Of a stretch of 64,000 nt of DNA, positions 35,502-43,394 are shown in pieces. A program made the translations under genes and the position numbers. Under the pieces are notes generated by a model that saw nothing but the letters and a program-made list of their open reading frames with translations, did not search any database and had not been told where the DNA came from. The stretch spans positions 1,054,001 to 1,118,000 of the forward strand of contig NZ_CP044507.1 of NCBI RefSeq assembly GCF_008831505.1. The letters are read 5' to 3'. This stretch comes from Chryseobacterium sp. Its GTDB lineage: Bacteria > Bacteroidota > Bacteroidia > Flavobacteriales > Weeksellaceae. Within the stretch, counting starts at the first letter, position 1; every line of letters begins with the position of its first letter.

Positions 35502-35643
35502 ATTTTTCAGGATCTTGAATCCGGCCGCAAAGTGCGCTGCATGCTTATCCAGTTTAAGCTCATGAGTGTGGACGGCTTCAGGTTGGTTTCGGGAGAAAAG
35601 AAGGCTGTTTTCGGGATTTACTATCAGCGGCAAGACTGTCAGT
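35472..35643 (-). other. Small cassette with a 50-odd-codon open frame, coding status doubtful
   Basis: Between attC-like sites 5 and 6 a minus-strand frame without ATG (CTG or TTG starts only) runs to a TAA at 35472. It reads ...LKLDKHAAHFAAGFKILKNG... and is less AT-rich than its neighbours. It may be a gene fragment or non-coding. The cassette arms GTTGTAGGTAGCGCC / GGCGTTACCTACAAC match with one mismatch. Confidence 0.35.
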
Positions 35644-35848
35644 GGCGTTACCTACAACGGGCCGCGTATTGGCGATAGTGGCGGGTTAGAAAGCCAAAAT
35701 TTTCAATTTTGCACTAAGCTAAGCAACAGCCTTTTATTATTTTCTAAATTTATGAAAAAAGGAAATATAAAAGGTTGTTGCGACAAAAAAAGGAGAAACT
35801 TTCAATTTCTCCCTTAAACCGCCATTTCGCCAATACGATGTTAGTGGC
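35644..35848. repeat. attC-like site 6 (long, about 205 bp)
   Basis: The 5' arm GGCGTTACCTACAAC is followed by inner arms CGTATTGGCGATAGTGGCGG and CCGCCATTTCGCCAATACG, and ends at the GTTAGTGGC core. The centre contains an A/T-rich insert. It sits 5 bp beyond the stop of the DUF2326 gene. Confidence 0.7.
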
Positions 35849-35853
35849 AGTGC

Positions 35854-37458
35854 TTATTTTTTTCTCCAATCTTTTATGAATAATTGGTGTTTATCGGATA
35901 ATTGAATCGATTTGTTTTTGACTAATATTTGTTGTGTAGTATTAGAATATTTGCTGATTCCATCAATTGAAATAAAAATTTGCTTTTCAAATTTACTATA
36001 GAAATTTATAATATTTTCCATAACTAAGTCTCCAATATTTTTAAAGAAAGGAGAATCGTGAATTAAAAATGGTAATTGGGTAAGGTTTAAAATAGCTAAA
36101 TCAAATTCAATTAAGTCAGAATAGGATTTTCCTGTTCCATCATCTCCTGAATGGTTATATGTGTATGAATTTATTTTTAATTTGAGATAAGGAACTTTCT
36201 TATCCTTAGAATGAATTATTTCATTTATTCTGATTAATTCGGTATTTATTTGACTTGAAATATCAACTAATATAGAATGAATTGAATTATCTAATGATAC
36301 GCCAAGTTCTTTAATAATATTTGTAGTTTCAATTTTTTCAACATAAAATTTATTAGTGCGTTTAATGTTTTCTTCTTGAATCGTTAAATCGTGAAGTTTG
36401 TCTATTACAAACTTTGGACTTTCAATATTTTCTAATAATTGATTTATTTTTATACTAACATTATTAATTTCAGTTTCATAAAGTGAAAATTCCTCTTCTA
36501 ATTTTGCTTTAGAAGCAATTAACTCTCTATTCAAAATTTCACTAATCTTGTTATGGAAATTTTCAATTTCTTGCAATTTTTCTTCATTAGTTGAAGGAAT
36601 AAATTCAGAAAGTTTTTTAAAATATTGACTTTTTACGCTTTTTTTGTTCAGATTAAGTTCAATTCTTTCGATTTTATTACTTATTTCAGCTTGTCTTTTT
36701 ATTAACTCAGATTTTTTAATTTTTAAATCAATAAGCTCCTTACTTGTCAATTCCTCTACATTTACAACAAAACTCAGGAGATTTTCTTTGATAGCATCTA
36801 TTGAGGAACTTATTCTCTTAAGTTCATTCTGGTTTTCATTATATTGTGTTTTATTGATTTTTGAAACAAAATTCTGTTTGTGACTAGCATCAATAGCTCT
36901 TTTTTGTTCAGATTTTATTTTAATTTGTTCATTCAGTTTTGATATAGATTCATATGAGTTAAATAATTTAATCAAAACTTCAATAGATTCTTTTTCAGAC
37001 TGTTTCAAATAAGATTGCAAAGGCTTATCTACATTATTGTTTTCTTTTCCCCAAACTCTTGAATAAACACTTACTATTGATCTAAAAGATAAATCTAAAG
37101 AAATATTGTATAAGCCTTTAAGTTCCTTTAAATAATCATCTGTTTTTAAATCAGCTAAGTGATTGTAATTTTCATCACAAATCCTTACGAGATTTGAGAA
37201 TTCTGTATTTCTAGAATAAAAATAATTTTTGTTATTAAATTGAAACTGAAAATTGAACGTCTGATGTCCTAATTCTTTAACTGTGCCAGAATCTTTGCTT
37301 AGGAATGAATCACCTCCAAAAACAAAATCAATTATCATTAAAAGGGTTGATTTGCCAATAGAATTTGACGATAAACTATCACCCAGAACTGTATTCAGCC
37401 CTTGTGAGAAGATAATTTTTTTATCTGTGAAGTTTATATTTTTAATTTCTACTAGCAT
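35854..37458 (-). CDS. DUF2326 ATPase of an ABC-three-component (ABC-3C) type system
   Basis: The 534-aa SMC/RecN-like ATPase has an N-terminal half site with a Walker A-like loop (LGDSLSSNSIGKSTLLMIIDFVFG, residues 29-52). A coiled coil spans roughly residues 150-390. The C-terminal DUF2326 block (SDLIEFDLAILNLTQLPFLIHDSPFF) supplies the Walker B region, followed by a KQIFISID strand. It overlaps the small middle gene by 17 bp. ABC-3C systems pair such an ATPase with a middle component and a variable effector, and are thought to act in phage or plasmid defence. Effector and middle gene are both upstream here. Confidence 0.75.
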   Translation of the reverse strand: MLVEIKNINFTDKKIIFSQGLNTVLGDSLSSNSIGKSTLLMIIDFVFGGDSFLSKDSGTVKELGHQTFNFQFQFNNKNYFYSRNTEFSNLVRICDENYNHLADLKTDDYLKELKGLYNISLDLSFRSIVSVYSRVWGKENNNVDKPLQSYLKQSEKESIEVLIKLFNSYESISKLNEQIKIKSEQKRAIDASHKQNFVSKINKTQYNENQNELKRISSSIDAIKENLLSFVVNVEELTSKELIDLKIKKSELIKRQAEISNKIERIELNLNKKSVKSQYFKKLSEFIPSTNEEKLQEIENFHNKISEILNRELIASKAKLEEEFSLYETEINNVSIKINQLLENIESPKFVIDKLHDLTIQEENIKRTNKFYVEKIETTNIIKELGVSLDNSIHSILVDISSQINTELIRINEIIHSKDKKVPYLKLKINSYTYNHSGDDGTGKSYSDLIEFDLAILNLTQLPFLIHDSPFFKNIGDLVMENIINFYSKFEKQIFISIDGISKYSNTTQQILVKNKSIQLSDKHQLFIKDWRKK

Positions 37459-37675
37459 AAGTAATTAATTCTAATTCAAAATTTATATTAATTATATCAA
37501 GAAGATAAAGAACATCTAAAGAATAGATAAACTCATCGATGTTGTTGAATTTGTGTTTTGTTTTGTTGTAAAGTTCATTTATCCCAATAACTTTTAAGTT
37601 GTAATCTTCCAACAATGCAGTCATTTTGTAAATAATTGATTCTTCTACTTTTATATGTTTGTTTGGATATATCAT
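37442..37675 (-). CDS. Small middle component of the ABC-3C system
   Basis: The 77-aa winged-helix-like protein (PNKHIKVEESIIYKMTALL, then IDEFIYSLDVLYLLDIININF) fits the ABC-3C middle-component pattern. In this pattern a short wHTH with a [LY]xLG/D-like turn bridges effector and ATPase. It overlaps the upstream HNH gene by 4 bp and the ATPase gene by 17 bp, so all three are translated as one unit. Confidence 0.65.
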   Translation of the reverse strand: MIYPNKHIKVEESIIYKMTALLEDYNLKVIGINELYNKTKHKFNNIDEFIYSLDVLYLLDIININFELELITYASRN

Positions 37676-38442
37676 TCGAATACTTCACAATTTTGAATAA
37701 AATATGAAACAATTATCTCGCACGCCTCTTTTGAACTATTTTGAGATGTTATTTGGAACCAATTTACCATAGCATCAAATACTTCTTTTTGGTTATAATC
37801 AGGTATTTCTTTTTTTAATTTTAAATAATGAAGCTTTATTTGAGTTGATATAGTTTCAGTAGTAGTTGGTTTGATTTTGTCAATTTCTGAAAATTTAAAA
37901 TTAATAAAGCTAAAATAGTCTTGAACATTTCTTTCAATCTTCCTTTTAGTTAGAACTGTAATCGTTGCATTTGTTTTTTCCGTTATTGTTTTAGGATTAT
38001 ATGATAATATATCTCCATTTGTAAACACAAAATCTGTTGTAACTAAACAATTAATCAATTCAGAAATTTCGTTTTCTAATGTGCTATTTGACCAAAGTTT
38101 TTTTTCTTTTGCGAGTTTAATCAAGCCTGATTTTAATGTAAACAACTCTTCATATTCCTCCTTTGTTCTAGGATTATCAAATTTGGTATGACAACCATTA
38201 CATAAACAAAGTAAATTGTCTAAATGATTTATGTCTGAATTCAATCTTTTTACATCTTTTAAAACTATCAACTCTTCAGGCTTAGGATTTAATGGATAAA
38301 TGTGAGCAATTTCAAAATTTTTATTTTTAGTCTTGCTTTTTTCGTACATTAAATCGTTAGAACATAATGGACATACTCCTCCCACTTCTGAATACAGAAC
38401 TAACTTTTCATTCTCAGTAAACTTTCTTCTAGGGTTACTCAA
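37672..38442 (-). CDS. HNH-type effector of the ABC-3C system, no ATG start
   Basis: An HNH nuclease module opens the protein: VCPLCSNDL, EIAHIYPLNPKPEEL, then LDNLLCLCNGCHTKFDN (Cys pairs, His in the HNH core). The C-terminal 60 aa form a helical domain of the kind that binds the middle component. The frame has no ATG. It stays open back through the attC core (GTT codon at 38481) to a TTG at 38547 inside the neighbouring palindrome. I set the start at TTG 38442 (LSNPRRKFTENEK...), the last start-like codon before the conserved region. Predicted to cut DNA or RNA when triggered. Confidence 0.7.
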   Translation of the reverse strand: MSNPRRKFTENEKLVLYSEVGGVCPLCSNDLMYEKSKTKNKNFEIAHIYPLNPKPEELIVLKDVKRLNSDINHLDNLLCLCNGCHTKFDNPRTKEEYEELFTLKSGLIKLAKEKKLWSNSTLENEISELINCLVTTDFVFTNGDILSYNPKTITEKTNATITVLTKRKIERNVQDYFSFINFKFSEIDKIKPTTTETISTQIKLHYLKLKKEIPDYNQKEVFDAMVNWFQITSQNSSKEACEIIVSYFIQNCEVFE

Positions 38443-38472
38443 ATTCTTTATGGTTACTTTGTTTTTAGCATT

Positions 38473-38608
38473 GCCACTAACGTTTTCGGGGATTTGCGAT
38501 GGTGGGGCAATCGAAGCACAAATCTTCAATTTTGCACAAAAGTTCAATCGAAGAACTACCGTTGAACTTTGCAGTTTCGCCCCACTATTGCAAAACCCTT
38601 GTTGTAGG
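38473..38608. repeat. attC-like site 7
   Basis: 5' core GCCACTAACG (complement of 35840-35848). Inner arms GCGATGGTGGGGC and GCCCCACTATTGC pair. The centre shares AAAGTTCAATCGAAGAAC with site 8. 3' core GTTGTAGG at 38601. Confidence 0.75.
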
Positions 38609-38627
38609 AAGTGCCTTTTTAGCGTGT

Positions 38628-39287
38628 TTATGATTCAATAATTAAATAATCATTAATTTCATCTGTTTTATAATAATCTATTGCTTGTCTTTTGAAACCG
38701 TTCATAGTAAAATAGTTGAATCCGCCACCAACGACAGCACCAATTCCAAAAGGAATTAATTTCCCAATTGCTATTCCACCTCTTTTAGCCCCAAATTTTG
38801 TAATAATTGTTGTTCCTACTTTTTGATTAATTTTTTGAAAAACTTTTCCTGAAACTTGTTTATTAAACTGAACAATAGCGACTTTTGTTCCTATTCTTGT
38901 AGCACTATCCTTTGCAACCTTTAATGCTCCGCACCAAAGACCCAAAATTTTGATAAATTCTTTGCTGAAATCAGACTGTATATCTTTTTCATAAATAAAT
39001 GCAACACCATAACACATTGCGGACATCCAACGCAACATTAACAATAAATCGCCTGATACAGATGCTACTTCAGTTGCAACTTGCACTGCTGTTCCAATTC
39101 CTGGTATCGCACTTGGTAATGCAGATACTACACCAATTGAAGTATAATTTTTTATCAAACGGTCTCCGTAAATGTTAGCGATTTCATCCTTAGATTTCTT
39201 TGGATTACTTTTAATAATTTCTTCAATCTCATTTTGCACTGAATTGTATGATGGAGCGATATTTTGAACGATTAAAAATAAATCCAT
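38628..39287 (-). CDS. EcsC-like glycine-rich membrane-active protein
   Basis: The 219-aa protein has no signal peptide. It has a hydrophobic SALPSAIPGIGTAVQVATEVASVSGDLLLMLRWM segment near residue 55 and a glycine-zipper-like GKLIPFGIGAVVGGGFNYF near residue 170. This matches the EcsC family pattern, whose role is unclear and which appears in some defence and toxin contexts. It is the last of three genes sharing one cassette. Confidence 0.6.
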   Translation of the reverse strand: MDLFLIVQNIAPSYNSVQNEIEEIIKSNPKKSKDEIANIYGDRLIKNYTSIGVVSALPSAIPGIGTAVQVATEVASVSGDLLLMLRWMSAMCYGVAFIYEKDIQSDFSKEFIKILGLWCGALKVAKDSATRIGTKVAIVQFNKQVSGKVFQKINQKVGTTIITKFGAKRGGIAIGKLIPFGIGAVVGGGFNYFTMNGFKRQAIDYYKTDEINDYLIIES

Positions 39288-39302
39288 TGTTAATAGGAAT
39301 AA

Positions 39303-39962
39303 TTATAATTTAAAAAATCTTGTTAAAATAGAAAATATTTTGTTATTTGGTATATCTTCTTTATGGTCTCTCAAAAATTCAGGAATTTGGTCGTAATATT
39401 TATTACTCCGCAATTTTTCTAAATCTTTTTTTGTTTCTGCTATAATTGCTCTTATTTTCTCGTCCTTATTATATTTTTTATTTAATCTTTTTGCTTCTTT
39501 TTCATTTTCAATCTCTTTCAAGACTGCGTTTTTGTGTTTTTCAAATATATTGAGAGCATATAAAATTAATTCTAGAATAATTCTTTCTTTAAAAGTTTTA
39601 GTTTTAAAATCTTTTCCAAAATATTGTGCTAATTCAACTACAGGAAATAAATCAAGTGAATTATAAAATAAATTTTTAAAAGTTATGTCTTCTGTAATAT
39701 CTGTTATTTTATTCGTAAATGATAAATATTTTTCTTGCGTGGAATAAGAAGTTTTTGCTTTTGAAATGATAAATTTATCATGCGTATCATCTATAAAATT
39801 TGAAGTTTTTGAATTAACATTATCAAAAATATTTGATGTTTTTGATATAAGAGATTGCGTAAATTCATTTTTCAAATCTGTAGATTTCTTAAAGATACCA
39901 TTTAAGAAATTAGTTTGGTCAGTTATAAAATTTTCGCAGTTATTTTTATCAATTGAATCCAT
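39303..39962 (-). CDS. Coiled-coil protein of unknown function, middle gene of a three-gene cassette
   Basis: This is 219 aa, Lys/Asn/Ile-rich, with no signal. Residues 30-75 repeat SKTSNIFDNVNSKTSNF-like helices and residues 140-195 form a charged coiled coil (EKHKNAVLKEIENEKEAKRL). The ATG shares its A with the TAA of the upstream Zn-ribbon gene, and the EcsC-like gene follows after 15 bp. No family is recognised. Confidence 0.7.
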   Translation of the reverse strand: MDSIDKNNCENFITDQTNFLNGIFKKSTDLKNEFTQSLISKTSNIFDNVNSKTSNFIDDTHDKFIISKAKTSYSTQEKYLSFTNKITDITEDITFKNLFYNSLDLFPVVELAQYFGKDFKTKTFKERIILELILYALNIFEKHKNAVLKEIENEKEAKRLNKKYNKDEKIRAIIAETKKDLEKLRSNKYYDQIPEFLRDHKEDIPNNKIFSILTRFFKL

Positions 39963-40159
39963 TACTTTCTACTTCGAGTATGTGCTTTTTTACATCTTTC
40001 AGAACAATAAACCCATTTTGCATCCCAAAAACTAAGCATTCCTTTTAAAGAATCAACTATTCCTGGATAAACGGATTTCCCATATTTAATATTTCGTCCA
40101 CACCAATAACAAGGTTGTGAAGAATAACGAGGTCCAACTTTTGCGACGTTTCTTGCCAT
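39962..40159 (-). CDS. Small zinc-ribbon-like protein
   Basis: The 65-aa protein has CYWC near residue 17 and CSERCKKAH near residue 52, giving four cysteines spaced like a TRASH/zinc-ribbon site. The tail is basic (HTRSRK). It is first in the three-gene cassette and overlaps the coiled-coil gene by 1 bp. It may be a nucleic-acid or metal-binding partner of the next two gene products. Confidence 0.65.
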   Translation of the reverse strand: MARNVAKVGPRYSSQPCYWCGRNIKYGKSVYPGIVDSLKGMLSFWDAKWVYCSERCKKAHTRSRK

Positions 40160-40200
40160 AAATTTCTATTTATTTGTTTTTTTTGTATGGTTTTTTTGGT

Positions 40201-40343
40201 GGCATTTCCTACAACGTTTTTGGTATTGCCGTAGGCGGGGATATTTAGCACGAAAGTTCAATCGAAGAACAAATGTTGAACCTTGCAAAAATGTTCAATC
40301 GAAGCCGTTCAGCCCCGCTTTTGGCAATACCTTGTTAGCGGTA
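40201..40343. repeat. attC-like site 8
   Basis: 5' arm GGCATTTCCTACAAC (complement of 38601-38615 with one mismatch). Long arms GGTATTGCCGTAGGCGGGG and CCCCGCTTTTGGCAATACC pair. 3' core GTTAGCGGTA at 40334. This is the clearest copy and nearly identical in its arms to site 3. Confidence 0.8.
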
Positions 40344-40356
40344 GTTCTTTTTCCCG

Positions 40357-40920
40357 TCATAAGGTTTGAATACTACTTACTTGGTTATTTTCTAAATATT
40401 CAATATAACATTCTAAGTTGCTCGACACTTTGTCAAGAACTCGTAATAAATATGGACTAACTGTGTCCATATTCAAATCGTCATTCAAGTGGAAGCCGTG
40501 ATAGTTATGTAAATGTTGCTTTATGTCAATTATTTCAGTTTGATCAAGCTGTTGGAATGGGTTTGAGTTTCGGTAGTCAGCCATTGGTGACAAATGAATA
40601 AATGCACAACCCAATTTATAAACTGAATTTGTCCAACCGTGAAGTCTGTCTGTTAAGTCAACCATATTTCTGTCTGTAACTACTGTCCTTGAGTTAGGGA
40701 GTGTCCATTTTGTATTTTGCAATGTTTGTGTTATAAAATGTTGTCTTGTGGAGAGGTCTTTACTCAATAGAAAAACTGCTCGAACTAAAGAGTCGAGTTC
40801 TTGTCTTAAAACTGATATAAGTTGTCCATAAAGTCTATTTTGAAAAAGTAGTCGACCAGCCGAAACATTTTCAGCAGAACGTTCTCGTAATATTTGGCAA
40901 AATTGTTCTGTTTCTGTCAT
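40357..40920 (-). CDS. Hypothetical cassette protein
   Basis: This 187-aa cytoplasmic protein is predicted mostly helical (TETEQFCQILRERSAENVS, then LSVLRQELDSLVRAVFLL-like helices, HNYHGFHLNDDL). It fits no family I know. The ATG at 40920 is chosen because codons upstream of it read through the cassette boundary. It is the first gene at the right edge of the array. Confidence 0.65.
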   Translation of the reverse strand: MTETEQFCQILRERSAENVSAGRLLFQNRLYGQLISVLRQELDSLVRAVFLLSKDLSTRQHFITQTLQNTKWTLPNSRTVVTDRNMVDLTDRLHGWTNSVYKLGCAFIHLSPMADYRNSNPFQQLDQTEIIDIKQHLHNYHGFHLNDDLNMDTVSPYLLRVLDKVSSNLECYIEYLENNQVSSIQTL

Positions 40921-40941
40921 TGTGGGTATGTCTTGTACAAT

Positions 40942-40951
40942 TACCGCTAAC
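40942..40951. repeat. Right boundary core of the cassette array
   Basis: TACCGCTAAC is the perfect complement of 40334-40343. Beyond it no palindrome follows, so this is where an attI-like site would be expected. Confidence 0.55.
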
Positions 40952-41393
40952 ACGTAAATATATGTATATTATATGATGACCTAAAGTTTTTTGTTAAAAA
41001 ATCAACATTCTTTAATAACCATAAGATTATTAAAGCTTTACGTTTGTATTTGAAGTGCGTATTTTTGGTTGTTTAAATAGGATTACCGGAATTTTTAGTA
41101 AATATTAACATATCCAAAATGCGCAAAGGGTTTTTGGACTGTCCGACCTATAGTATCAAATCAAAAAGGTACCCCCGAATGATACGACTATAATTTTACC
41201 TGAACATACGGTAAGTTTTTCAAGTTAAATAATCGCTAAGTGTTATAACACTTTTCTTAAATCCCTACTGTTAAGCAAACCTGTATCTCAATTAGTTCCT
41301 ATTATAGCAGTGTTTTCAATCTTTTAAGTAGCATTCCGCTCAGCGGAAATTTCGTAACTTTGTATTCTTTACAAATTCATTAAAATTTACAAT
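40952..41393. other. Non-coding AT-rich gap at the array edge
   Basis: 442 bp with no frame of useful length and no integrase. The only features seen are the P5C dehydrogenase promoter and a 15-bp inverted repeat near its right end. Confidence 0.6.
41334..41362 (+). promoter_or_regulatory. P5C dehydrogenase promoter with a possible operator
   Basis: A perfect inverted repeat TTCCGCT-C-AGCGGAA (41334-41348) lies 6 bp before a -7 box TAACTTTG (41355-41362). The repeat overlaps where the -33 region would be, a typical repressor position. Confidence 0.5.
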
Positions 41394-43019
41394 ATGTCAA
41401 AAGCCATTTCGCAGGTTCCGTTTGCTGTAAACGAGCCGGTTAGATCCTATGAGCCGGGCTCTCCGGAAGTAAAATCCCTGATCGCAACCTATAAGGAAAT
41501 GTGGAAGGAGAAATTTGAAATCCCAATGATCATAGACGGCAAAGAGGTGAAAACCGAAGACAAGGTTCAGCTTCAGTCGCCGCAGGACCATCAGCATGAT
41601 TTCGGCTTCTATTATAAAGGGGATATGCAGCATGTGGATCAGGCCATCAAAAGTGCCCTGGCTGCACGCCAACAGTGGAACGACCTGGGCTGGGAACAGC
41701 GCGCCGCCATCTTCCTGAAGGCCGCCGACCTTATTGCCGGACCTTACAGAGACCGTTTGAACGCGGCTACCATGATTGGCCAGTCCAAGAATGTGCACCA
41801 GGCTGAGATTGATGCTGCCTGTGAGTTTATTGACTTCCTGCGCTTCAACGTGGAGTTTATGACCGAAATGTATGGCGAGCAGCCGGTTTCCGACAGCGGA
41901 ATCTGGAACAGGGCAGAGTACCGTCCGCTGGAAGGTTTCTGCTTTGCCGTAACTCCGTTTAACTTTACCGCGATCTCCGGAAACCTGCCTACATGTATGG
42001 CCATGCTTGGAAATGTGGTGGTTTGGAAACCTTCCGACAAGCAGGTGCTTTCTGCAAAAATCATCATGGATATCCTGCACGAAGCCGGACTGCCGGCCGG
42101 TGTCATCAACATGATCTTTACACCGGGTAAGGAAACTGCCGAGAAAGTACTGGCGCACCGCGATTTTGCCGGACTGCACTTTACAGGTTCTACGTCTGTA
42201 TTCCAGAGCATGTGGAAACAGATCGGTAATAATATTGAAAACTACAGAACCTACCCGCGAATCGTGGGCGAGACCGGTGGTAAGGATTTCATCATGGTTC
42301 ACCCGTCCGCAAACGTGCAGGAAGTGGCTACGGCTATGGTTAGAGGTGCCTTTGAATATCAGGGCCAGAAATGTTCAGCAGCTTCGCGTGCCTACATCCC
42401 GAAATCCCTTTGGAATGAAGTTAAGGAAGTGGTGGGTGCTCAGCTGAAAACAGTGAAGATGGGTTCTCCTGAAGATCCTTCCAACTTTGTTAATGCTGTG
42501 ATCGACAAAAATTCATTCGACAAATGCAAAGGCTATATTGAAAGAGCAGAGCAGGCGGCAGATGCTGAAGTGATCTTTGGCGGTAAATGCGACGATTCCA
42601 AAGGCTGGTTTGTAGAGCCAACCGTCATCCTTACTGAAAACCCAAAGTACGAATCCGTTTGTGAGGAGATCTTCGGGCCAATCCTTTCTGTATATGTGTA
42701 TGATGATGCCAACTGGGCTGAAACCCTTAAACTTGTTGACGAGACTTCACCATATTCACTTACAGGTTCCATCTTTGCAAAAGACCGTTACGCGATTGCT
42801 GAAGCTTACAAAGCCCTGGAAAACGCAGCCGGTAACTTCTACATCAACGACAAGCCAACCGGTGCCGTTGTAGGTCAGCAGCCGTTTGGTGGTGCACGTG
42901 CCTCCGGGACGAACGACAAGGCCGGTTCCAAGATGAACCTTTTGCGCTGGGTTTCTGTACGCTCCGTAAAGGAAACTTTCGTTACTCCAAAAGACTACAA
43001 ATATCCTTATCTGGGTTAG
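41394..43019 (+). CDS. 1-pyrroline-5-carboxylate dehydrogenase (L-glutamate gamma-semialdehyde dehydrogenase)
   Basis: This 541-aa NAD-dependent aldehyde dehydrogenase oxidises glutamate semialdehyde to glutamate in proline breakdown. Visible are FAVTPFNFTAISGN (cofactor), HFTGSTSVF, the catalytic Glu in GETGGKDF near residue 299, and the catalytic Cys in YQGQKCSAASRAYIP near residue 327. Length and motifs match the P5CDH subfamily. No proline dehydrogenase gene is adjacent. A terminator follows. Confidence 0.93.
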   Translation: MSKAISQVPFAVNEPVRSYEPGSPEVKSLIATYKEMWKEKFEIPMIIDGKEVKTEDKVQLQSPQDHQHDFGFYYKGDMQHVDQAIKSALAARQQWNDLGWEQRAAIFLKAADLIAGPYRDRLNAATMIGQSKNVHQAEIDAACEFIDFLRFNVEFMTEMYGEQPVSDSGIWNRAEYRPLEGFCFAVTPFNFTAISGNLPTCMAMLGNVVVWKPSDKQVLSAKIIMDILHEAGLPAGVINMIFTPGKETAEKVLAHRDFAGLHFTGSTSVFQSMWKQIGNNIENYRTYPRIVGETGGKDFIMVHPSANVQEVATAMVRGAFEYQGQKCSAASRAYIPKSLWNEVKEVVGAQLKTVKMGSPEDPSNFVNAVIDKNSFDKCKGYIERAEQAADAEVIFGGKCDDSKGWFVEPTVILTENPKYESVCEEIFGPILSVYVYDDANWAETLKLVDETSPYSLTGSIFAKDRYAIAEAYKALENAAGNFYINDKPTGAVVGQQPFGGARASGTNDKAGSKMNLLRWVSVRSVKETFVTPKDYKYPYLG

Positions 43020-43040
43020 GACCTTTAAATTTTATACTTA

Positions 43041-43069
43041 ATCCGCGGCTCAGGCTGCGGATTTTTTTT
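43041..43069 (+). terminator. Terminator of the P5C dehydrogenase gene
   Basis: Stem ATCCGC / GCGGAT with a T8 run. Confidence 0.8.
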
Positions 43070-43091
43070 AGCCGTCTTTTTCGGAAAAGTG

Positions 43092-43099
43092 TATATTTG
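43092..43099 (+). promoter_or_regulatory. -7 box (TATATTTG)
   Basis: TAnnTTTG match 27 bp before the small lipoprotein ATG. Confidence 0.5.
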
Positions 43100-43125
43100 C
43101 TTTAATCAAAACAAAGAAATAAATT

Positions 43126-43317
43126 ATGAAAAAGCTTATCGTCCCTGTACTTATAGCCGTAGCTGCAGTTGTTGGCAGTTGTGCACAGGAAAAAGAAAAA
43201 AGAGAAGAATTTAAGGAGAATCATTATAAAAATGAAATGGTGAATGACCTTGGTGATTCGGCAGTGGCTGCGGGCGACAGTACGGAGGTGCGCACCGATT
43301 CTACACTGGTGAGATAG
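43126..43317 (+). CDS. Small lipoprotein, 63 aa
   Basis: KKLIVPVLIAVAAVVGSC is a clear lipoprotein signal. The remaining 45 aa are charged and disordered-looking (EKEKREEFKENHYKN, then DSTEVRTDSTL). It has its own -7 box and terminator, which supports it as a real gene. Function is unknown. Confidence 0.75.
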   Translation: MKKLIVPVLIAVAAVVGSCAQEKEKREEFKENHYKNEMVNDLGDSAVAAGDSTEVRTDSTLVR

Positions 43318-43334
43318 ATTCCATTATTAAAGAT

Positions 43335-43374
43335 GAAAAGCCGGCATTCATACGTTTGAATGCCGGCTTTTTAA
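43335..43374. terminator. Bidirectional terminator
   Basis: 14-bp stem AAAGCCGGCATTCA / TGAATGCCGGCTTT with A- and T-runs on both sides, shared with fabH. Confidence 0.9.
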
Positions 43375-43394
43375 TTGACAATACCTTTTCCTTT

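Noticed and set aside
35566-35817. Frame of 83 codons on the + strand
   Set aside because: It reads through attC-like site 6 and has no family features.
30500-41000. CRISPR array, suggested by recurring palindromes and AAAGTTCAATCGAAGAAC copies
   Set aside because: Repeats are long, imperfect and separated by genes rather than by uniform spacers. No cas genes.
40952-41393. Expected place for an integron integrase and attI
   Set aside because: No frame longer than a few dozen codons and no tyrosine-recombinase motif, so no integrase is claimed.
41397-42302. Minus-strand frame of 301 codons
   Set aside because: Antisense shadow of P5C dehydrogenase.
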